Shown one piece after another: positions 42,414 through 48,307 of a stretch of DNA of 48,307 bases; positions within the stretch are counted from its first letter, which is position 1; every line of letters begins with the position of its first letter. The notes beneath the pieces are model-generated. The model did not search any database and was not told where the DNA came from. It was given only the letters and a program-made list of their open reading frames with translations. A program made the position numbers and the translations under genes. Source of the DNA: Bacteroidota bacterium (GTDB taxonomy: Bacteria > Bacteroidota > Bacteroidia > Bacteroidales > Prolixibacteraceae); contig JAJUGZ010000022.1 of assembly GCA_029265715.1 (NCBI GenBank), forward strand, positions 1 to 48,307, given 5' to 3'.

Positions 42414-43166
42414 TTATCGGTTCCAGATCTCCCAAGCTTTGAGCGCTTGTAAATGGAGCATTTCCAATCCATTTTTAACCTGGGCTCCCCGGGCTTTCCC
42501 TTTCTGCATAAACAATGTTTCTTCCGGGTTATAAACTAGGTCGAACAAAACATGGTCCGGGTTTATCAATTCGTATGGGATATTCGGACAGGTGTCGTTT
42601 TTGGGGAACATACCCAGGGGGGTTGTATTGACGATGATAAGATGATCTGACATCAACGCCTGATCGATTTGATTGTAATGCAGCTCGTTTTCGCCTAACT
42701 GTTCGCGTGTGGTAGCCGACAGATATTCGATCTGCAGTTTGTCGAAAACAAATCGCACGGCTTTCGAAGCACCTCCTGTTCCTAAAATCAAGGCTTTCCG
42801 GTGTTTGTTGGTAAGCAGTGGTTTTATCGATTGTTCAAAACCATAGGTGTCGGTATTGAACCCTTTGAGCTTGCGGACACCGCCTTCTTCGATAATTTTA
42901 ATGGTATTTACGGCGCCGATCTGTTTGGCTTCCGGATCTATTTCATCCAGAAACTGCATGACCTGCTGTTTATAAGGGATGGTACAATTTAAACCGCCGA
43001 TCTGGGCGTCGCCTCCGAAAATCCGGGGAAATTCGTCGATGGAATCCAGTTCAAAATTGACATATTCATAGTCTGAAAGATTTTCGGTCTTGAATTTTTC
43101 AGTAAAAAAACGTCGGGAGAACGAATGCCCGAGCCGATATCCAATTAAGCCAAAGGTTTTCTTCAT
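42414..43166 (-). CDS. aroE: Shikimate dehydrogenase
   Basis: 250 residues, the usual short Bacteroidota form. The shikimate site is seen in GYRLGHSFSRRFF (8-20) and LNCTIPYKQQ with the catalytic Lys near residue 66. The NADP-binding loop is LILGTGGASKAVR (about 126-138), and NTTPLGM with KNGLEMLHLQALKAWEIW at the end are family marks. It reduces 3-dehydroshikimate to shikimate in aromatic amino acid synthesis. A 75-base gap separates it from cdsA, so it may be the end of that operon. Confidence 0.95.
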   Translation of the reverse strand: MKKTFGLIGYRLGHSFSRRFFTEKFKTENLSDYEYVNFELDSIDEFPRIFGGDAQIGGLNCTIPYKQQVMQFLDEIDPEAKQIGAVNTIKIIEEGGVRKLKGFNTDTYGFEQSIKPLLTNKHRKALILGTGGASKAVRFVFDKLQIEYLSATTREQLGENELHYNQIDQALMSDHLIIVNTTPLGMFPKNDTCPNIPYELINPDHVLFDLVYNPEETLFMQKGKARGAQVKNGLEMLHLQALKAWEIWNR

Positions 43167-43241
43167 AAGCAGCGAGGTTTATACGCAATCGGGTTTCCGG
43201 AAGACAATACTCCCGGAATATCCGGATAATACATAGATAAA

Positions 43242-44066
43242 CTAACTTAATACGATTTTTAGGTAAAAAACCACTACCGGTACAACAAAAAGCAACGAGT
43301 CGAAGCGGTCTAATATTCCACCATGTCCCGGAAGAATATTTCCGCTGTCTTTTACTCCGGAAGCCCTTTTCAGCATCGACTCGCTCAAATCGCCAAACGT
43401 GGCAGATATAACCACCAGTATACTGATAGCCAACCAATGCCTCCAGGCTATTTCGGGAATGAAATACCATGCGCTACGCGAAGCAGCCATTGTAAACACA
43501 GCTCCGCCCAGAGCACCCTCCCACGATTTTTTTGGCGAAATGCGCTCAAACAACCGGTGCCGGCCGAAACTCACGCCAAACAAATAGGCGCCTGAATCAT
43601 AAATCCAGATGAACGACAGCAGGGCAACCAAAATATGGGGCGTATATTCCGTGATGCCAATTTCTTCGGGGAAAACCAGGAACCCGGCCAGACCGAGAGG
43701 AAGCGCCAGGTACAATGCCCCAAACACGGTTATTGCAATGTTCCCGGCCGGATATTCTTTCGCCCGGGACAGCTCGGCTCCAAAAACTACCAGCAATAAA
43801 ACCGGAACTGCCAACAACCATACGGGCTCCAATATTGACGCGGCGATTGCCAAAAGGACCCAGAAAACCGCAAGACCTAAAACATAGCCGGCAAGCCGGT
43901 GCGGAGTTACCAGCGAGTTTTTGAAAAGCTGATAAAATTCGTGAAGGCCTAAAATCAAGATTAGTGCAAAAAGGAATGCAAATGTATATTCGTTATAGAG
44001 AATACTGCCCAAAACAACCCCGACAACTGCAAGTCCTGTCAAAGTCCGGATAATCAGATTTTTCAA
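43242..44066 (-). CDS. cdsA: Phosphatidate cytidylyltransferase
   Basis: 274 residues with about eight membrane helices. It contains the CDP-alcohol-forming signature near the C-terminus: KDSGNILPGHGGILDRFDSL, with the expected Asp and Gly residues, preceded by SPKKSWEGALGGAVF. It makes CDP-diacylglycerol from phosphatidate and CTP for all phospholipids. Its ATG overlaps the stop of the DUF2007 gene by four bases (ATGA). Confidence 0.95.
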   Translation of the reverse strand: MKNLIIRTLTGLAVVGVVLGSILYNEYTFAFLFALILILGLHEFYQLFKNSLVTPHRLAGYVLGLAVFWVLLAIAASILEPVWLLAVPVLLLVVFGAELSRAKEYPAGNIAITVFGALYLALPLGLAGFLVFPEEIGITEYTPHILVALLSFIWIYDSGAYLFGVSFGRHRLFERISPKKSWEGALGGAVFTMAASRSAWYFIPEIAWRHWLAISILVVISATFGDLSESMLKRASGVKDSGNILPGHGGILDRFDSLLFVVPVVVFYLKIVLS

Positions 44067-44269
44067 TTTTTCAGTTTTTTTAAGAGTTCGGAAGCTTGTA
44101 ATTCGTCGTTGCGGTTCACATAAACCGAGATTGATCCAAACGTTAAGTACGAAGAATCGGCCTGGTTCAGGATAACTGTTTTTATCCCGCTGTTTTCCAG
44201 AATATCGCGTGCAATTTCAGCCTGATAACTCTGTGTCGTGTCATAAACTACGACCCAATCTTTTTCCAT
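44063..44269 (-). CDS. DUF2007 small protein
   Basis: 68 residues. VVYDTTQSYQAEIARDILENSGI and then ISVYVNRNDELQASELLKKL match the DUF2007 (putative signal transducing protein) family, small ferredoxin-like folds fused or adjacent to other domains. Molecular role unknown. It lies nine bases after the LUD gene and overlaps cdsA, in the conserved ftsH-cdsA cluster of Bacteroidota. Confidence 0.8.
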   Translation of the reverse strand: MEKDWVVVYDTTQSYQAEIARDILENSGIKTVILNQADSSYLTFGSISVYVNRNDELQASELLKKLKN

Positions 44270-44278
44270 ATCGATGGT

Positions 44279-44911
44279 TTAAAATGGTTGTTCTGTTACT
44301 ACAACTATCAGGTTTTTCGGGCCATGCATTCCCATTACCAATGTCTTCTCGATATCAGCCGTACGGCTTGGCCCTGTAATATTGGTAATTAACGATGGTA
44401 ATCCATCCTTGTATTTTTCCTGAAGTTTCACGATGGCTTCATCCAGATAACCCGTCAGCTGGTTGCTGTGCGCTACTACAATATGCGTTTCAGGATAAAC
44501 ATTTAGCCGGCGGCCTGAAACCTGTCCGGAACTAATGATAACCGATCCCAGGTGAGCCACCAAAAATTCGCAACGGGTCATTCCAACATTCAGGCTCAGA
44601 AAATTTTCTTCTCCGGATTCGATTTTTACTGAGTTGATGGCGGCTGTTAAAACCGGATCGGTACAATAAACCCGATCTTTCTCCTTTTTCTTCAAGATCG
44701 ATCCGACTAATTCATCAACTTCTGCCAGCGATTTAACAGCATACACGTTGCCGGCTACCAGCTCGAGGTTTTTTTTAAAATCATCCAGCAACGAATTGCC
44801 CAGCGGATGATAAATTGGTGTCTCTTGATCAAGTTCTGGAACAGCCACATGCTCCCGGCGGTCCTGAGTTGCCTTTAGTTTGGATAATATTTCTTCTCTT
44901 GCAGTAATCAT
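44279..44911 (-). CDS. LUD-domain protein (LutC/YkgG-like)
   Basis: 210 residues. The LUD domain (about 60-208) is recognised by GMTRCEFLVAHLGSVIISSGQ, YPETHIVVAHSNQL and the ending TGPSRTADIEKTLVMGMHGP. LutC takes part in L-lactate oxidation with LutA and LutB, which are not in the window. In Bacteroidota a LUD protein between ftsH and cdsA is usual and its role there is unknown. Its ATG overlaps the ftsH stop by one base (TGATG). Confidence 0.85.
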   Translation of the reverse strand: MITAREEILSKLKATQDRREHVAVPELDQETPIYHPLGNSLLDDFKKNLELVAGNVYAVKSLAEVDELVGSILKKKEKDRVYCTDPVLTAAINSVKIESGEENFLSLNVGMTRCEFLVAHLGSVIISSGQVSGRRLNVYPETHIVVAHSNQLTGYLDEAIVKLQEKYKDGLPSLITNITGPSRTADIEKTLVMGMHGPKNLIVVVTEQPF

Positions 44912-46938
44912 CAGGCTGAAATCGGTCCGTCTGTATTTTCTTCACGTTCAGGTTGGGGCGCTTTTGTCTCGCTTTTTATTTCGTTATTCATCAGGGCCGG
45001 TTTTTCAAACGGGCGCTTCCCAAAGATTTTTTCAAGGTCTTCGCTGAAAATAACCTCTTTTTCTAACAACCGTTCTGCCAGTTGTGCATGGCCGTCCTTA
45101 TGGTCTGTCAGCACTTTGATAGCCCGGGCATATTGATCATCGATCATTTGTTTTGCTTCCTGGTCGATCAACTCAGCTGTTTTTTCGCTGTAAGGTTTAC
45201 TGAATGCAAAGTCGGTCTGGCCGGTTGAATCGTAATAGCTAACATTCCCAACTTTATCGCTCATTCCGAAAATGCTAACCATGGCATACGCTTGCTTGGT
45301 TACTTTTTCAAGGTCGTTTTGGGCCCCCGACGAAATACTTCCGAACGCCAGTTGTTCGGCAGCACGCCCGCCTAAAGCAGAACACATTTCGTCGAGTAAT
45401 TGTTCTTTGGTTGTAATCGAACGTTCTTCGGGTAAATACCAAGCAGCGCCCAACGCTTTCCCGCGCGGGACTATGGTAACTTTTACCAGCGGATGGGCAT
45501 GTTCCAGTAGCCAGCTGATTGTTGCATGGCCTGCTTCGTGATAAGCAATCCGGCGTTTTTCATCCACCGAAATAATTTTATTTTTCTTTTCCAGTCCACC
45601 AATGATACGGTCAACCGCATCCAGAAAATCCTGTTTTTCAACAATGTCTTTGTTTTTGCGGGCGGCAATTAAGGCTGCTTCATTACACACGTTGGCGATG
45701 TCGGCGCCTGAGAAGCCAGGTGTTTGTTTCGCCAGGAAAGCAACTTCAACTTCTTTTGACAGCTTGATGGGTTTCAGGTGCACGTTGAAAATTTGTTCCC
45801 GTTCGATCAGGTCGGGCAATTCAACATGAATCTGGCGGTCGAAACGCCCGGCGCGCATTAGGGCCCGGTCCAGAATATCGGCGCGGTTCGTGGCGGCCAA
45901 AATGATAACTCCTGAATTGGTATCGAACCCATCCATCTCGGTCAGCAATTGGTTCAGCGTATTTTCGCGTTCGTCGTTCGAACCGAAATTCGGGTTTTTA
46001 CCGCGGGCGCGGCCAATGGCGTCGATTTCGTCGATAAATACGATGCATGGGGCTTTTTCCTTAGCCTGTTTAAACAGGTCGCGGACGCGGGAAGCACCTA
46101 CACCCACAAACATCTCGACAAAGTCGGACCCCGACATTGAGAAGAACGGAACGTTAGCTTCGCCGGCAACTGCTTTGGCAAGCAATGTTTTTCCGGTTCC
46201 CGGAGGGCCAACCAGTAATGCACCCTTCGGTATTTTACCTCCCAACTTGGTGTATTTGGCCGGGCTCTTCAGGAACTCGACAATTTCTTCAACCTCCTGC
46301 TTGGCTTCCGACAATCCGGCAACATCTTTAAATGTTGTAGAAACCCGGGAATCTTTATCGAATACCTTGGCCTGGGATTTACCGACATTAAAGATATTTC
46401 CGGCGCCGCCACCGCCAGCACCTTTGCTCATGCGACGGAATATCCACCACCAAATCAGTACAATAATTGCGAATGGCAAAATCCATCCCAGGATTTCTCC
46501 CATGTAGTTGTGTACCGTTTTGTATTCAACACTGATTTTGTCACCTTCAGGGAATTGTTCTTGAGCAGCCTGCAGGTTTGATTCGAACGATTCGACTGAG
46601 CCGATGGTGAAAAAGAAATGCGGGCCATATTTCGATGGCGATGAAAAGCCGGTGTTCAGCTTGTCGGCATATTTTTCGTAGCTCGATTCTTTCAGGTATA
46701 TCTGTGCTTCTTCGCGGTTGACAACCACAATCTTTTTGATGTCGTGGTTTTGAAGCATCGTATTTTTTACGTCCATCCAGTTGGTTTCAACCGGACCTCC
46801 GCCCAAACTAAACCATTGGACAACCAGAAAGATAATAATCCCTAATCCGTAGATCCAGTATGGACTAATACGCGGTCCTTTGTTGTTGCTTGGTTTATAA
46901 TTCCCAAAGTTTGGCTTATTGTTATTGTTTTCTGCCAT
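44911..46938 (-). CDS. ftsH: ATP-dependent zinc metalloprotease FtsH
   Basis: 675 residues. A polar Asn-rich start is followed by TM1 (about 27-44), a periplasmic domain, TM2 (about 148-167, [16 protein letters not shown]), the AAA domain with Walker A GPPGTGKT (244-251), Walker [10 protein letters not shown] (301-309) and SRH arginines (RAGRFDRQI), and a zinc protease domain with HEAGH (467-471). It degrades membrane and regulatory proteins. The C-terminus is long and charged. Its start is 11 bases after the rsfS stop, the usual pair in the phylum. Confidence 0.97.
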   Translation of the reverse strand: MAENNNNKPNFGNYKPSNNKGPRISPYWIYGLGIIIFLVVQWFSLGGGPVETNWMDVKNTMLQNHDIKKIVVVNREEAQIYLKESSYEKYADKLNTGFSSPSKYGPHFFFTIGSVESFESNLQAAQEQFPEGDKISVEYKTVHNYMGEILGWILPFAIIVLIWWWIFRRMSKGAGGGGAGNIFNVGKSQAKVFDKDSRVSTTFKDVAGLSEAKQEVEEIVEFLKSPAKYTKLGGKIPKGALLVGPPGTGKTLLAKAVAGEANVPFFSMSGSDFVEMFVGVGASRVRDLFKQAKEKAPCIVFIDEIDAIGRARGKNPNFGSNDERENTLNQLLTEMDGFDTNSGVIILAATNRADILDRALMRAGRFDRQIHVELPDLIEREQIFNVHLKPIKLSKEVEVAFLAKQTPGFSGADIANVCNEAALIAARKNKDIVEKQDFLDAVDRIIGGLEKKNKIISVDEKRRIAYHEAGHATISWLLEHAHPLVKVTIVPRGKALGAAWYLPEERSITTKEQLLDEMCSALGGRAAEQLAFGSISSGAQNDLEKVTKQAYAMVSIFGMSDKVGNVSYYDSTGQTDFAFSKPYSEKTAELIDQEAKQMIDDQYARAIKVLTDHKDGHAQLAERLLEKEVIFSEDLEKIFGKRPFEKPALMNNEIKSETKAPQPEREENTDGPISA

Positions 46939-46949
46939 TTGTATTTAAT

Positions 46950-47327
46950 CTAATTTTTATCCTCAATCGTTTCCATTGGTGCATCGGCCCACAGATTTTC
47001 AAGGTCGTAAAAATTACGCGCATCCCGTTGGAAAACATGGACCATAATGTCTGCATAATCAAGCAAAATCCAAATCGAATTGGCGTATCCGTCTTTGTGC
47101 CAGGCCTTTTCTCCTGTAAGCTCTTCAACGGTATCTTCAACCGAATGGGCAATTGCATCAACTTGTGTATTTGAATTCCCATGGCAAATGATGAAGTAAC
47201 TGCATTCGCTATGGTTTATCTTGGTTAAATCTATTTTGACGATGTCTAATCCTTTCTTCCTATGAATCCCTTCAACAATAGCATCGATTAATTGTTCAGT
47301 CTCCGTTCCTTTCAAGCCTTTGTTCAT
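46950..47327 (-). CDS. rsfS: Ribosome silencing factor RsfS
   Basis: 125 residues. KIDLTKINHSECSYFIICHGNS, then the conserved AHSVEDTVEE and YADIMVHVFQRDARNFYDLENLWADA, identify the RsfS/YbeB/DUF143 family. It binds ribosomal protein L14 and blocks subunit joining under starvation. It is the first gene of the ftsH cluster, divergent from birA by 103 bases. Confidence 0.95.
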   Translation of the reverse strand: MNKGLKGTETEQLIDAIVEGIHRKKGLDIVKIDLTKINHSECSYFIICHGNSNTQVDAIAHSVEDTVEELTGEKAWHKDGYANSIWILLDYADIMVHVFQRDARNFYDLENLWADAPMETIEDKN

Positions 47328-47430
47328 TAAAATTTGTGAATTACAAAGATAAATTTTTTAGTTTATTTTAAGTGATTAAACTTGTGCCGGCAAAACTCCC
47401 TTGCCCGATAATTAATGACTTTTTTACGCT

Positions 47431-48201
47431 ATGGACAATCTTATTGGAAATACGATCATCCGGCTTCAGGAAACCGAATCTACCAACAACTATGCCAACA
47501 ACCAGGTTCAGACAAACGACTACCCCGAAGGAACTGTCTTTTTGGCATATTCCCAAACAGCCGGACGGGGCCAAATCAACAACAAATGGGAAAGCGAGCC
47601 TGGCAAAAATCTGACTTTCTCCATCCTTTTTTATCCTGATTTTCTGGAGATCAGAGATCAGTTTATGCTTTCCAAGGTTGTATCCCTGGGTATTCGCAGA
47701 ACGCTTGCGCAATATATTGATGATGTTTCAATTAAGTGGCCAAACGATATTTATGCCGGGAACAGAAAAATCTGCGGGATCCTGATCGAAAACTCGATCC
47801 TGTACGGGCAAATAAAAAATTCAATTGCAGGCATCGGGTTGAACGTGAATCAGGAAATTTTCCGGAGCAATGCGCCCAATCCGGTTTCCTTGTCAATTCT
47901 GACAAAAAAGCAATTTGACCTGGATGCTTTGCTGGCTCAATTGCTTGACGGAATAGACCATTATTATAAACTCCTCTGTTCTGGCAACAACAAGGCCATT
48001 AATCAGGAATTTGAAAGTCATCTTTTCCGGATAGGGAAGATATATTCGTTTAACGACGAGACCGGCCCGTTTGATGGAACCATCTTGGGTGTCAATGATA
48101 TTGGCCAGTTGCTCATTCGCAAAGAATCGGGAGAAATTAGAGCCTATCATTTTAAAGAAGTTGAATATATCAATACTCCGTTAAATTTTAAGCGGCAATA
48201 G
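47431..48201 (+). CDS. birA: Biotin-[acetyl-CoA-carboxylase] ligase
   Basis: 256 residues. There is no N-terminal DNA-binding domain, so it is a ligase only. Biotinyl-AMP site motifs are RLQETESTNNYA (11-22), AGRGQINNKWES (about 48-59), KWPNDIYAGNRKICGILIE (about 102-120) and GIGLNVNQ (about 133-140). It attaches biotin to carboxylase carrier domains. It is divergent from rsfS, the usual arrangement in Bacteroidota. Confidence 0.95.
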   Translation: MDNLIGNTIIRLQETESTNNYANNQVQTNDYPEGTVFLAYSQTAGRGQINNKWESEPGKNLTFSILFYPDFLEIRDQFMLSKVVSLGIRRTLAQYIDDVSIKWPNDIYAGNRKICGILIENSILYGQIKNSIAGIGLNVNQEIFRSNAPNPVSLSILTKKQFDLDALLAQLLDGIDHYYKLLCSGNNKAINQEFESHLFRIGKIYSFNDETGPFDGTILGVNDIGQLLIRKESGEIRAYHFKEVEYINTPLNFKRQ

Positions 48202-48307
48202 TGCCGAAATATATAAGTTCTTTGACAATATCTTGATTTTTTAGTTTGTTTGGGTTTACAGCGAACACGCCAATAAATCGTTCGATGAGTAACATATTGT
48301 GGTACAA
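48202..48307 (+). other. Non-coding right edge, leader-like sequence
   Basis: 106 bases after birA without a gene. It contains AAGTTCTTTGACAATATC (48214-48231) and TTAGTTTG (48241-48248). It ends in ATTGTGGTACAA at the window edge, which has TTGT/ACAA half-dyads. A TTCTTTGACA motif followed by such a sequence resembles leaders of rRNA operons or CRISPR arrays in this phylum, but no repeat can be verified because the window stops here. Confidence 0.25.

Overview
The window reads as chromosomal DNA of a Bacteroidota bacterium, probably an anaerobic or facultative member of the Marinilabiliales/Bacteroidales side (inference). Supporting signs are a secreted serine protease with a type IX secretion C-terminal sorting domain, a Nudix-type sugar regulator beside a sodium/sugar symporter, the rsfS-ftsH-LUD-DUF2007-cdsA order facing birA, lipoprotein signals, weak Shine-Dalgarno use, and many short dispersed palindromes.

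Left edge (1-4,700): the 5' part of a LanC-like gene enters from the left, followed by a decayed IS21-type transposon end, then nifA (sigma-54 activator), a GNAT acetyltransferase, a frameshifted small membrane protein and a short remnant-like exported protein.

Centre of interest (4,728-16,129): a molybdenum nitrogenase cluster on the + strand, nifH-nifI1-nifI2-nifD-nifK-nifE-nifN-nifB-[2Fe-2S ferredoxin]-nifV plus a hypothetical gene. NifH, NifD and NifK make the enzyme. NifE, NifN, NifB and NifV make FeMo-cofactor. NifI1/NifI2 should switch the enzyme off post-translationally, and NifA with a sigma-54 promoter 5' of nifH should control transcription. NifD carries the extra segment seen in anaerobe/methanogen-type proteins. 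From the end of nifE onward, three of the four junctions (not nifN/nifB) are occupied by GC-rich paired palindromic elements. Two of these related elements supply the only usable start codon and an N-terminal leader for NifN and NifV, and one supplies the C-terminal tail of NifE.

Middle (16,141-28,537): on the - strand, an MscS-type channel, a MATE exporter, a GH28 pectinase-like lipoprotein, a three-gene ABC export operon with a NEW3-domain protein, and cinA-asmA. One small exported protein is on the + strand. A second palindrome family (core CCTGACAGG) marks several gene ends.

Right part (28,538-42,368): a 700-base gene-free stretch rich in repeats, a Ste24-like protease, two identical tRNA-Asp genes, a metallophosphoesterase, a Nudix regulator with its sugar symporter, a membrane glycosyltransferase, a second symporter, the T9SS serine protease, a free-standing Thr-tRNA editing domain, TatD and TcdA homologues, and a lipoprotein.

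Right end (42,414-48,307): housekeeping genes aroE, cdsA, DUF2007, LUD, ftsH and rsfS on the - strand, and birA on the + strand. The last 100 bases have no gene.
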